Part shown: positions 19,079-27,717 of the stretch, in pieces
How positions within the stretch are numbered: the first letter of the stretch is position 1
Layout of the letters: each line of letters opens with the position of its first letter
Assembly (NCBI RefSeq): GCF_002008315.2
Contig: NZ_MVDG02000001.1
Span: 3,720,001 to 3,784,000 of the forward strand
Reading direction: 5' to 3'
DNA from: Arthrobacter sp. KBS0703
GTDB lineage: Bacteria; Actinomycetota; Actinomycetes; Actinomycetales; Micrococcaceae
Length of the DNA stretch: 64,000 bases
Translations under genes and position numbers: made by a program
The notes under the pieces: generated by a model
The model's database searches: none
The model's input: only the letters and a program-made list of their open reading frames with translations
What the model was told of the DNA's origin: nothing

Positions 19079-20086
19079 CTATGCCTTTCGCTCTTTGCGG
19101 TATCCGCGGATGAGGTACGGAACGATTACCGCGAGGGTTAGCAGGAGCAGGATGATCGCCATTGCCGAGGCTTTGTCGTAACGGCTGGTGAGGTAGTTGT
19201 AGATGTAGATGCCCGGGACGTCCGTGACGAAGCCGGGGCCGGAACCGGACATGGCGACGACGAGGTCGAAGATTTTCAGGGCGACGTGCAGCAGGAGCAC
19301 GAAGCAGGTGATGGTGGAGGGCCACAGCTGGGGCAGGACGATGTGGCGCAGGCGCTGCCAGATATTGGCGCCGTCAACGCTTGCCGCCTCCAGGTGTTCT
19401 TCCGGAATTGAGGCCAGGCCGGCCAGGTACATGGCCATTGCAAAGCCCACGAGCTGCCAGGCCGCGGCGAAGATGATCGGAAGCAGCGCCACCGGGATGC
19501 CGAATTGAACCTTCAGGAAGTCCGTACCGGAGGGGTCGTTCAGTGCCCCCAGGACGGTCGGGTCGGTGGTCCAGCCGGGCGGGTTCTCGATGCCCATGCT
19601 CCGAAGGATTTCATTGACGCCGGTGGATGGGGAGAATATCCAGCGCCAGGCAACACCGGTGACGATGAAGGACAGGGCGTAGGGCAGGAGGAAGACAGTC
19701 CGGAAGAGGCCCTTGCCGATCGAGACGTGGTGGATGAAGAGGGCTGCGATGAGTCCGCCAAGGATGGCCAGGACCAGGAAGATGACGGTGAAGATCACCA
19801 CGTTGCGGATGTCTGCCTGGAAGCGCTGTTCCTTCACGATCTCGGCGTAGGTGCCTCCGAAAGGCTGGCGCAGTGACAGATCCGGGCTGGTGCCGATCTT
19901 CCAGTTCGACAGGGAGATGTAGACCGTGATGCCGATGAAGACGTAGACGAAGAGGAAGCTGACCAGAAGGCTGGGTGCGAAGATCCAGGCTGCCCGGCGG
20001 GAGGTCTTGACGTTATGGGGGACTTGTTTCTTGGGCCGCGGGCCGGGGCTGGCCGGCGCGGGCGGCAGTGCTGTTGAGGTTGTCAT
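19079..20086 (-). CDS. carbohydrate ABC transporter permease, MalF type
   Basis: A 335-residue permease with a cytosolic basic N-terminus (RPKKQVPHNVKTSRRAAW) then six membrane segments. The EAA loop is LEAASVDGANIWQRLRHIVLPQLWP. A periplasmic segment of about 60 residues between segments 1 and 2 is slightly long for the family, as in glucose/mannose-type importers. The start at 20086 is preferred to an upstream ATG because the leader matches the family. It pairs with the MalG-type subunit and the binding protein. Confidence 0.92.
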   Translation of the reverse strand: MTTSTALPPAPASPGPRPKKQVPHNVKTSRRAAWIFAPSLLVSFLFVYVFIGITVYISLSNWKIGTSPDLSLRQPFGGTYAEIVKEQRFQADIRNVVIFTVIFLVLAILGGLIAALFIHHVSIGKGLFRTVFLLPYALSFIVTGVAWRWIFSPSTGVNEILRSMGIENPPGWTTDPTVLGALNDPSGTDFLKVQFGIPVALLPIIFAAAWQLVGFAMAMYLAGLASIPEEHLEAASVDGANIWQRLRHIVLPQLWPSTITCFVLLLHVALKIFDLVVAMSGSGPGFVTDVPGIYIYNYLTSRYDKASAMAIILLLLTLAVIVPYLIRGYRKERKA

Positions 20087-20104
20087 GAAAACTGATCCTG
20101 TCCG

Positions 20105-20136
20105 GGGTGCGGCTGCAGGGGTCTGCAGCCACACCC
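20105..20136 (-). promoter_or_regulatory. intercistronic stem-loop between binding-protein and permease genes
   Basis: On the minus-strand transcript, arms at 20136-20123 and 20118-20105 form a 14-bp stem (one G-U pair) with a 4-base loop. It lies in the 77-base gap after the solute-binding-protein stop. Such hairpins protect the upstream message or attenuate readthrough so that binding protein outnumbers permease. A similar element lies in the second importer operon at 38098-38128. Confidence 0.6.
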
Positions 20137-20163
20137 TTTGCGACTTGGTTGGCTGACCGGCTG

Positions 20164-21453
20164 CTAGAGCTGGGTCTTCTGGGCCGCCGTCATGCTGGCG
20201 ATGAAGGCATCGGCGTTACCGCTGCCGTTGAAGGTGGAAACGGCATCCGCGTAAGTCTGGGCGAATTCCGCTCCCGCGGCCTGGGCGTGGGCCAGGGAGG
20301 AAACAACCTTGGCCGAAGCGAAGCTCTTGGCGGCTTCCTGCTGGTATTTGGACAGACCGGAGATGTCGGCGGACTTCACGGCGGGGATGGAGCCTTTCTT
20401 GGCTGCGAAGTCAGTCTGGACCTTGGGGTCCATCAGCGTCTTCAGCCAGGCGTTGGCAGCTTCCGCGTGCGGAATGTTGTTTGCCGGGATGGAGAAGCCG
20501 TCACCGACGTAGTCGAAGATGTCTTCCTTGCCGGGGAACGTCACCCAGGCGAAGTCCGTGCCCGGCTTCTTCTTGGCGTTGATCAGCTCGCCGTAGGCCC
20601 AGTCACCCATGAGGTTCACGGCGCAGGCACCGTTTGCCATCTTCTTCGAGGCTTCATCCCAGGTGATGGCGGAGTGGTCCTTGTTGGCAAGGGACAGGAT
20701 GGTCTTGTAGTCCTCGAGGGCTTGCTTTACCTCGGGTGCGTCGAAGGAGTACTCGTTGCTGAAGAGCTTCTTCCAGTTGTCGGCGCCGGCCCGCGACATG
20801 ATGATGGACTCGAGCAGCTGGGAGGACGCGAAGATGTCCTTGTCCCCCAGGCACACCGGTGTGGCCCCGGCCGCCTGAACCTGCTTGAGGCTACTGATCA
20901 GTCCGTCCACGCCGCCTGCCGGATCAATCTTGACGTTGGCCTTGGCGAGCACGGCGGGGTTGGTCCAGAGCACGTTGCCGCGGTGGACTCCGATCGGGAC
21001 CGTGTAGTACTTACCGTTGACCTGCTGGACTTCGGCCACGTCCTTGGGCATCTGGGATGCCCAATCGTTCTGCGTCCATAGCTCGGTCAGGTCCGCGACC
21101 TGCCCGCCGTCGACGTAGCTCTTGAGCTGTCCGGCCGGGTGTACCTGCCAGGCATCCGGCGGGCTGCCGGCCTGAAGCCGCGCCGCCAGTGCCTGCCTGG
21201 CGTTGGAGCCGCCGCCGCCGGAGACTGCGGCGTTATCCACGGACAGTCCGGGCTTGGCCGCCTTCACACCGTCAATCAGAACGTTCAGGGCGTCGGCTTC
21301 CGAACCGGAGGTCCACCATGAAGTGATTTCGAGTTTGTCGGAGCCGCCGGTGGAGCTTCCCGCGGGCTGGTTGGCGGAACATCCGGTTACTGCAATGAGG
21401 CTTGCCGCGGCCGTTACGGCCAACGAGATCTTGAGCTTGTTTAGTGCACGCAT
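20164..21453 (-). CDS. sugar ABC transporter substrate-binding lipoprotein
   Basis: A 429-residue extracellular solute-binding protein. The N-terminus is a lipoprotein signal with lipobox VTGC (Cys25), followed by a serine/glycine linker. LEITSWWTSGSEADALNVLIDGV fits cluster-1 sugar-binding proteins. WQVHPAGQL and VPIGVHRGNVLWTN are reminiscent of glucose/mannose/xylose-type GtsA proteins, but the ligand is not fixed by this. It heads the minus-strand import-kinase-aldolase operon and is divergent from a LacI gene, with an operator-like palindrome in the gap. Confidence 0.92.
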   Translation of the reverse strand: MRALNKLKISLAVTAAASLIAVTGCSANQPAGSSTGGSDKLEITSWWTSGSEADALNVLIDGVKAAKPGLSVDNAAVSGGGGSNARQALAARLQAGSPPDAWQVHPAGQLKSYVDGGQVADLTELWTQNDWASQMPKDVAEVQQVNGKYYTVPIGVHRGNVLWTNPAVLAKANVKIDPAGGVDGLISSLKQVQAAGATPVCLGDKDIFASSQLLESIIMSRAGADNWKKLFSNEYSFDAPEVKQALEDYKTILSLANKDHSAITWDEASKKMANGACAVNLMGDWAYGELINAKKKPGTDFAWVTFPGKEDIFDYVGDGFSIPANNIPHAEAANAWLKTLMDPKVQTDFAAKKGSIPAVKSADISGLSKYQQEAAKSFASAKVVSSLAHAQAAGAEFAQTYADAVSTFNGSGNADAFIASMTAAQKTQL

Positions 21454-21649
21454 GACTACTCTCCTTTGGGTTGTCAGACGCCGGATAAGGCCCGGCTAGA
21501 GCCTGCGTTGTGGTTCAGGTTACATAGTTAAGTAGATCGATGCAATAGATTTGTGTGACGACGGCGTTATTTCTACCGCGCTGCACCGCGCTCATCAGGT
21601 CAATCAACGAAATTCCGCTTGTTTTCGGGAAATAACTCGCAAAAATGTT

Positions 21650-21665
21650 GGTAGATCGGTCTACC
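21650..21665. promoter_or_regulatory. candidate LacI operator GGTAGA-N4-TCTACC
   Basis: GGTAGATCGGTCTACC has 6-bp arms, GGTAGA and TCTACC, around a 4-base centre. It lies in the 271-base gap between the divergent binding-protein and LacI genes, 60 bases before the LacI start. The core GTAGA-N4-TCTAC recurs twice in front of the second importer operon (36600-36613 and 36659-36672). A half-site, GTAGATCGAT, lies at 21532. The recurrence at a second regulated promoter is the main evidence. Confidence 0.7.
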
Positions 21666-21724
21666 GCCCGACCGAATAACGTGCTAAAAATGATCAACAG
21701 GTTCTCGGAGGAGGTGGACACGAA

Positions 21725-22744
21725 ATGAAAAGGGTGACACTGAATGACGTCAGCCGGGCCGCAGGAGTATCTCGATCTACCGCATCGCTGGTCCTGCGCG
21801 GAAATCCCCGCATTCCGGAGGCGACGGCGGACCGGGTCCGGCTCGTCATGGCCGAGCTCGGTTACGTCTACAACCGCCACGCCGCCAACATGCGCCGCAG
21901 CGAATCCATGACCCTCGGGCTAATTGTGACGGACATCCGCAACCCCTACTTCGCCGGGCTGACCATGACCATCGAGGAAGCTGTCCACGAGGCCGGTTAC
22001 ACGCTGTTCGTCGGTTACAGCCGGGACGACGTCGAGCGGCAGGCCCTGCAGCTCGAGACCATGGTCCAGCAGCAGGTGGACGGTATTTTCCTGCTGCCGG
22101 CCGAAGGAACCGAGCTGACCCCGGTCTGTCAGATCATTGACCGCTCCGCGGTACCGGTCTTGCAGCTGGCCCGCTACTTCTCCGAAGAGATGGACTACGT
22201 CGGCCCGGACAACATCGCGGCCGGTCAGCAGCTGGCCAGGCACGTCTCCTCGCTGGGCGCGTCCTCCGCGGTCCTGATCGGCGGTCCGGAGCATTCATCG
22301 GCCCGGACGGAACGCATCAAGGGCCTGGAAACCGGGTTCGCCGGCAGCGGTGTGGCCTTCGATCCGTCCCGCTCCGCGCCAACCACGAACAACGCCGGCG
22401 GCGGATCCCAGGGTGTATCCGGGGTCCTTGACCAGGGAATCTGGCCGGACTGCATCATCGCCTACAGCGACGCGGTGGCCCTGGGAATCTACGCGGAGCT
22501 TCGCCGGCGGGACCTTGAACCGGGCCGTGACGTGTCGGTGGCGAGCTTCGACGACATCACGATGGCGGAGCTGCTGCTGCCGCCCCTGACGTCGGTGTCC
22601 ACATACCCGGACCTCATCGGCCGCAAGGCAGCGAACATGCTGCTCCACCGGATCCGCGACTCGTCGCTGGGGCCGCAACGATTCCTTGTCGAACCGGCTC
22701 TTAAGGTCCGAGCTTCCACCGCCCAATGGCGACCCCGAACGTAG
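21725..22744 (+). CDS. LacI family transcriptional regulator (2 of 4)
   Basis: A 339-residue repressor with the helix-turn-helix VTLNDVSRAAGVSRSTASLVL and hinge YVYNRHAANMRRS, then a two-lobed sensor domain ending TSVSTYPDLIGRKAANMLL. GGAGGAGGTGG precedes the ATG. It opens the large plus-strand catabolic operon (the next gene starts 10 bases on) and is divergent from the importer operon. Its recognition helix (SRSTASLV) is identical to that of the LacI protein at the far end of the same operon, with which it shares close similarity throughout, pointing to duplication. Confidence 0.92.
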   Translation: MKRVTLNDVSRAAGVSRSTASLVLRGNPRIPEATADRVRLVMAELGYVYNRHAANMRRSESMTLGLIVTDIRNPYFAGLTMTIEEAVHEAGYTLFVGYSRDDVERQALQLETMVQQQVDGIFLLPAEGTELTPVCQIIDRSAVPVLQLARYFSEEMDYVGPDNIAAGQQLARHVSSLGASSAVLIGGPEHSSARTERIKGLETGFAGSGVAFDPSRSAPTTNNAGGGSQGVSGVLDQGIWPDCIIAYSDAVALGIYAELRRRDLEPGRDVSVASFDDITMAELLLPPLTSVSTYPDLIGRKAANMLLHRIRDSSLGPQRFLVEPALKVRASTAQWRPRT

Positions 22745-22754
22745 GAGAAACACC

Positions 22755-23765
22755 ATGCCAGCACTGAATTGGGGCCTGATCGGCGCCAGCGACATCGCCG
22801 CCACGCGAGTGATCGGTGCCATCCGCACCAGCGGCGGGAACGCCGTCGGGGTCTTCAGCGGATCCGCCGACCGGGCACGCGACTTCGCGGCCAGCCACGG
22901 GCTGGCCAGCGCCACCACCGATCTGGACGAACTCCTGGCCGGTGACATCAACGCCGTCTACATCTCCTCGACCAACGACAAGCACTTCGACCAGGCAACC
23001 AGGGCGCTCAAGGCCGGCAAGCACGTCCTGTGCGAAAAGCCGCTCGCCCTCGAAGCGGAGCAGGCAGCAGCCATGGTGGAACTGGCGGAAGAAATGGGCC
23101 TCACCCTGGCAGCCAACCACCACCTCCCCGGCAGCCCCCTGCATGCCAAAGTCCGCGAACTGGTGGCGGCCGGGGCCATCGGAACCGTCCTCTCGGCCAA
23201 GGTCGCCCACGCCGTGCTCCTGCCGGAACGGCTGCGCGGCTGGCGGCTGGGGCAGGGAACGCCCGGAAGCGGCGTCATCCTGGACATCACCTGCCACGAT
23301 GCGTCGGTCCTCAACCCCCTGCTGGGACGTCCCGTGGCAGTCACCGCCGTGGCCGTCCAGCAGGCCGTGTGGAACACCGGCGGCCAGGAGGACGCCGCCA
23401 TGACCGTCATCCGGTACGAGAACGACGGACGCCCTCCCGTCCTGGCCCAGACCCATGATTCCTTCACGGTGGGATACGCCAGGACCTCCCTGGAAGTCCA
23501 CGGCACCGAAGGCACCATCGAAGTCCTCGACGCGATGACACAGGACACCGGGGGCCAGGTCATCCTGACCACCGGATCAGGCAGCCAAACGGTCGACGTC
23601 GACTGTTCCGAAGACCTCTACGTCACCGGCCTGCGCGCCTTCGCCGCCGCCGTCGAAGGAACCGGCGTCCCAGCGGCGAGCGGCCGCGACGGCCTCATGG
23701 CCCTCAAGGTGGCCCTCGCAGCGCAGGAATCCGCAATCTCCGGACGCACCGTCCACATCAACTAA
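22755..23765 (+). CDS. Gfo/Idh/MocA family oxidoreductase (3 of 4)
   Basis: A 336-residue NAD(P)-dependent oxidoreductase. The Rossmann motif WGLIGASDIAATRVIGAI resembles the 1,5-anhydrofructose reductase / glucose-fructose oxidoreductase subgroup, and HVLCEKPLALEAEQAA near residue 92 has the conserved EKP. GVILDITCHDASVL near 175 carries an acidic residue and histidine at the family's catalytic place. TAGGAGAAA precedes the ATG. It follows the LacI gene by 10 bases in an operon containing two GMC oxidoreductases, consistent with work on keto- or anhydro-sugars. The exact substrate is unknown. Confidence 0.85.
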   Translation: MPALNWGLIGASDIAATRVIGAIRTSGGNAVGVFSGSADRARDFAASHGLASATTDLDELLAGDINAVYISSTNDKHFDQATRALKAGKHVLCEKPLALEAEQAAAMVELAEEMGLTLAANHHLPGSPLHAKVRELVAAGAIGTVLSAKVAHAVLLPERLRGWRLGQGTPGSGVILDITCHDASVLNPLLGRPVAVTAVAVQQAVWNTGGQEDAAMTVIRYENDGRPPVLAQTHDSFTVGYARTSLEVHGTEGTIEVLDAMTQDTGGQVILTTGSGSQTVDVDCSEDLYVTGLRAFAAAVEGTGVPAASGRDGLMALKVALAAQESAISGRTVHIN

Positions 23766-23782
23766 CAGCCAGAAAGAACGCC

Positions 23783-25417
23783 ATGCAGAAGGTACAGATC
23801 CTCTCAGCCCGCGAAGCAGCGGACCTCATCAACGACGAGGACGTCATCACCGTCAGCTCCTCCAGTGCGCTCGGGTGCCCGGACAGCGTCCTGGCCGGCA
23901 TCGGCCAGCGGTTCGAGGAAACCACCCACCCGGCCAACCTGACCTCCGTGCACCCGATCGCAGCGGGAGACATGTACGGGGTCAAGGGCATCGACCACAT
24001 CGCCCGGCCCGGGCTGCTGCGCAAGGTCATCGCCGGTTCCTACCCCTCCGGACCCTCCAGCGCGGAGCCGCCCCTGATCTGGCAGATGATCGAGCGGGAT
24101 GAAGTGGAGGCGTACAACTTCCCCTCCGGCGTCATCTACCAGATGCACCGCACGGCCGCCGCGAAGCAGCCGGGCGTCTTCACCCAGGTGGGACTCGACA
24201 CCTTCATCGACCCCCGCCTCCAGGGCGGCCGGATGAACGGCTCCACCCCGGCGGCGCACGTCGAGACGGCCGCGGTGGCCGGGCAGGAGTGGCTGTTCTT
24301 CCCCTCGGTGGTCCCCAACGTCGCCATCATCCGCGCCACCACCGCCGATGAATACGGCAACCTGACGTTCGAGGACGAAGGCTCGCCCCTCGGTGCGCTG
24401 GACCTCGCCTACGCCGCCCACAACAACGGCGGCGTGGTCATCGCGCAGGTGAAACGTGTGGCCGAGGCCGGCAGCCTGCACCCCCAGCATGTGAAAGTCC
24501 CGGGCATCCTCATCGACGCTGTAGTGATCGCCGAAGACCAGCTGCAGACCACCCTCACCCCCAACGATCCCGCCATCTCCGGCCAGCTGCGCCGGCCGCT
24601 GAGTTCGCTCCCCCACATCGAATTCTCTATCGAGAAGATCACCGCCCGCCGTGCCGCCCAGGAGCTCAGGGCCGGGGAGATCGTCAACCTCGGCTTCGGC
24701 GTTTCGGCCCTGGTGCCCCACGTCCTGGTCGAGGAAAACCAGGGACGGGAAGTCAGCTGGGTCATTGAACAGGGAGCCGTCGGCGGCATCCCGCTGCTGG
24801 ACTTCGCCTTCGGCTGCGCCCAGAACCCGGACGCGATCATGCCCAGCATCGACCAGTTCACCCTCCTGCAGGGCGGCGGCTTCCACCGCTCGCTGCTCTC
24901 CTTCCTGGAAATCGACCGGCACGGCAACGTCAACGTCCACCACCTGCCCAAGAAGCGCCACGTCACGGCCGGCGTCGGAGGCTTCGCCGACATCACCTCC
25001 TCGGCCCCGGAGATCGTCTTCATGGGCGCTTTCACGGCCGGGCGCCGTGACATTGCCGCCGGGGAGGCCGGCCTGGACATCCGCTCCGACGGGCCCTTCA
25101 CGAAGCTCGTCAACGACGTCTCCGCCGTCACGTTCTCCGGACCCAGAGCCCTGGCCCGCGGCCAGAAGGTCAAATACATCACCGAACGCGCCGTGCTGGA
25201 GCTGACCGCCGACGGCCTCGTCGTCACCGAAATCGCCCCCGGCGTGGACCTGCAAAAAGACGTCCTGGACCGCAGCGAGTTCCCGCTGATCGTCTCGGAC
25301 GAACTGCGCACCATGGATCTCGCTCTCTTCGCCGACGCCCCCGTCGGCCTCCGCCTTCCCGCGTTGCCGCTGCACGAGCGGATCGAACAGCGCACTTCCT
25401 CCCTGGCCGCGCGCTGA
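23783..25417 (+). CDS. acyl-CoA:carboxylate CoA-transferase (YdiF / family I)
   Basis: A 544-residue fused alpha-beta CoA-transferase of the YdiF/propionate-CoA-transferase type. The N-terminal half has PDSVLAGIGQRFEE and a glycine-rich segment. The C-terminal half has ELRAGEIVNLGFGVSALVPH and the catalytic glutamate in VIEQGAVGG (about residue 329). It would move CoA from an acyl-CoA donor to an organic acid. It is followed after 32 bases by a GMC oxidoreductase and then an enoyl-CoA hydratase, so the acid being activated probably comes from the substrate of this operon and is hydrated next. Confidence 0.85.
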   Translation: MQKVQILSAREAADLINDEDVITVSSSSALGCPDSVLAGIGQRFEETTHPANLTSVHPIAAGDMYGVKGIDHIARPGLLRKVIAGSYPSGPSSAEPPLIWQMIERDEVEAYNFPSGVIYQMHRTAAAKQPGVFTQVGLDTFIDPRLQGGRMNGSTPAAHVETAAVAGQEWLFFPSVVPNVAIIRATTADEYGNLTFEDEGSPLGALDLAYAAHNNGGVVIAQVKRVAEAGSLHPQHVKVPGILIDAVVIAEDQLQTTLTPNDPAISGQLRRPLSSLPHIEFSIEKITARRAAQELRAGEIVNLGFGVSALVPHVLVEENQGREVSWVIEQGAVGGIPLLDFAFGCAQNPDAIMPSIDQFTLLQGGGFHRSLLSFLEIDRHGNVNVHHLPKKRHVTAGVGGFADITSSAPEIVFMGAFTAGRRDIAAGEAGLDIRSDGPFTKLVNDVSAVTFSGPRALARGQKVKYITERAVLELTADGLVVTEIAPGVDLQKDVLDRSEFPLIVSDELRTMDLALFADAPVGLRLPALPLHERIEQRTSSLAAR

Positions 25418-25449
25418 CGCCGGCTGAACAGCCTGAAAGGACCCCTGCG

Positions 25450-27717
25450 ATGAGAAGCCTCCGCATCCTCACCCCGTACGAAACCGAGCTCGCCGATGCC
25501 CTGTTCGAAGCGATGTTCCCCTCCGACGGCGACAGCCCCGACGTCCGCGACGCCGGAGTCACCGAATACCTGGACCTGACCCTGGAGGGCTACGGACGCA
25601 AGGACCTTCCGCGGTACCAATGGCTGTTCGGCGCCCTGGACCGCTACGCCGAGGACAAGCACGGGCGGAACTTCGCCGCGCTCACCCTGGACGAGCGCAC
25701 GGACGTGGTTGCCCTGCTCGAACAGGGCGAACTCACAGCCCAGCTGCCGGCGAAGGAACAGCGCGATCTTTTCGGGCTCGTCGTCGCCCACCTGCAGGAA
25801 GGCCTGTTCGCCGACCCCGCCCACGGCGGCAACAAGGACGCCGTCGGCTGGAGGTTCCTCAAGCACCCCGGTGCCTGGCTGGAAAACTCGGCCGAGGAAA
25901 ACCTCAGCACCGGGCACGTGACCAAGGGCGGAGTCATCAAGACCCTCGCGGACGCCATGCAGGAAATCCCCCGCGACACCGAGGGCCACAAGCTGAAGCA
26001 GCTCGGCTACGAGAACGCCGTCAACCCGCAGCTGACCGATGAAGTGGACGTCCTGCTGGTCGGTGTCGGCGCCATGGGCGGGCTCAGCGCCCAGGTCTTC
26101 GCGGAAGCCGGCCTCAGCGTGGTCGGCATGGAAGCCGGACCGTTCCGGCCGCTGGACGAGTTCCTCCCCGACGAACTCGAACACGCTTACTACACCCGCG
26201 GCGGACTCGGCCCGAAGTTCCAGCAGGAGACCCCGCGCTGGCGCGAATCGGCCGACGAAGAGGACAGCCGGGAAGCCACGTTCTCCCTGGGCCGCATGGT
26301 CAACGGCGTCGGCGGATCCGCCGGGCACTACGGGTCCTGGCTGCGCCGCTTCCACCCCTGGCAGTTCGCGCCGAAGAGCCACTACGACGGCCTCTACGGG
26401 CCCGACGCCCTGCCCGAGGACTGCACCCTGGCGGACTGGCCCGTCAGCTACGAGGAGCTGGAGCCGTTCTACACCAGGCTCGAACACCTGATCGGCATCG
26501 CCGGGGACGACTCCAACCCGTTCATCAAGCGCAGCAGGCCCCTGCCGCTGCCGCCCACCCGTCCGTTCATCCTGGGCAACAAGTTCACCGAGACGACGCG
26601 GGCCGCCGGCCTCCACCCCCACCCCGTTCCCGTCGGATTCACCACCGAGTCTTACGGCGGGCGTCCCGCCACCGGCTACAGCGCCTGGAACAACGGGCTG
26701 GGCTCGTTCCGCGGGGACCGCTGGCACCCCGGCCTCGGCCCCGTGCCCGCGGCCATCGCCACCGGCAACTTCGAACTGCGGACCCATTCCCGCGTCACCC
26801 GCATCATCATGGATGAATCCGGCGCGGCACGGGGCGTCGAATGGGTGGATCCCCTGGGCCGGGTCCGGCGCCAGTACGCCCGCGCCGTCATCCTCTCGGC
26901 CTACACCTACGAAAACCTCCGCCTGATGTACCTGTCCTCCGATTCCCGGCACGAGAACGGCCTCGGCAACAACACCGGGCAGCTGGGCATGCACTACATG
27001 ACCAAGATGTTCGGCCACGTCGATGCGCTCTTCCCGGGCACGGAGTTCAACCGGCACACCGGCCCGGCCGCGCAGGGCGTGGTCCTGGACGACTTCCTTT
27101 CCCCCGGGTTCCGTTCCCTGGACCACGGCTTCATCGGAGGCGCCACCCTCGGCGCCGAGCAGCAGGCCCTGCCGCTGCAGATCGCCCGCGAAACCCTGCC
27201 CGAGGACGTCCGGCGCTGGGGCGCCGGCTACCGCGACCACCTGAAGCTCTGGTCCCAACAGGGCGTGATTCGGATCCAGCCCGACGCCCTGCCCTACGCC
27301 TCCCATCGCCTGGAAATCGACCCGCGGCACCGCGACTCCTCAGGCCTGGGCATGCCGCTGGTCCGCGTGACCTACCGGCTGCGGGACAACGAACGCCGCC
27401 TGGCCTCCTGGATGGCGGACACGGCAACCGGGCTGCTCAAGGACATGGGTGCCACCAAAACCTGGCAGGGCCCGTACTTCACCGGCGTCGGCTCCAGCCA
27501 CGACCTCGGCGGCGCCCGCTTCGGCCACGACCCGGCCGGTTCCGTCCTGGATGAACACCTCGCCGTGCACGACACCCGCAACCTGTACTTGTACTCCGGC
27601 GCCGCTTTCCCCAGCTGCCCCGGCATCAACCCCACCCTGACCATTTGGGCCATCGTGATGCGCGCGGCCGAACACCTGGCCGGCGAGCTCGGCGGCCAGC
27701 GAAAGGACCAGCCATGA
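25450..27717 (+). CDS. GMC oxidoreductase fused to gluconate-2-dehydrogenase subunit-3-like domain
   Basis: A 755-residue protein of two parts. Residues about 1-150 match the gluconate 2-dehydrogenase subunit 3 fold, ending in the signature ADPAHGGNKDAVGW. From about residue 197 a GMC oxidoreductase begins with the FAD-binding VDVLLVGVGAMGGLSAQVFAEAG. Next come NGVGGSAGHYGSW, the conserved ADWPVSYEELEPFYTR, and the C-terminal active-site pair His684 (GSSHDLGG) and Asn727 (PGINPTLT). In other bacteria these parts are separate subunits of membrane-linked sugar (3-)dehydrogenases. No signal peptide is seen. The stop overlaps the next ATG. It probably oxidises a sugar or glycoside hydroxyl. Confidence 0.85.
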   Translation: MRSLRILTPYETELADALFEAMFPSDGDSPDVRDAGVTEYLDLTLEGYGRKDLPRYQWLFGALDRYAEDKHGRNFAALTLDERTDVVALLEQGELTAQLPAKEQRDLFGLVVAHLQEGLFADPAHGGNKDAVGWRFLKHPGAWLENSAEENLSTGHVTKGGVIKTLADAMQEIPRDTEGHKLKQLGYENAVNPQLTDEVDVLLVGVGAMGGLSAQVFAEAGLSVVGMEAGPFRPLDEFLPDELEHAYYTRGGLGPKFQQETPRWRESADEEDSREATFSLGRMVNGVGGSAGHYGSWLRRFHPWQFAPKSHYDGLYGPDALPEDCTLADWPVSYEELEPFYTRLEHLIGIAGDDSNPFIKRSRPLPLPPTRPFILGNKFTETTRAAGLHPHPVPVGFTTESYGGRPATGYSAWNNGLGSFRGDRWHPGLGPVPAAIATGNFELRTHSRVTRIIMDESGAARGVEWVDPLGRVRRQYARAVILSAYTYENLRLMYLSSDSRHENGLGNNTGQLGMHYMTKMFGHVDALFPGTEFNRHTGPAAQGVVLDDFLSPGFRSLDHGFIGGATLGAEQQALPLQIARETLPEDVRRWGAGYRDHLKLWSQQGVIRIQPDALPYASHRLEIDPRHRDSSGLGMPLVRVTYRLRDNERRLASWMADTATGLLKDMGATKTWQGPYFTGVGSSHDLGGARFGHDPAGSVLDEHLAVHDTRNLYLYSGAAFPSCPGINPTLTIWAIVMRAAEHLAGELGGQRKDQP

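Noticed and set aside
24409..27330. A 973-codon open frame on the minus strand
   Set aside because: It lies opposite the CoA-transferase and GMC genes, has no family features and reflects high-GC third-position bias.
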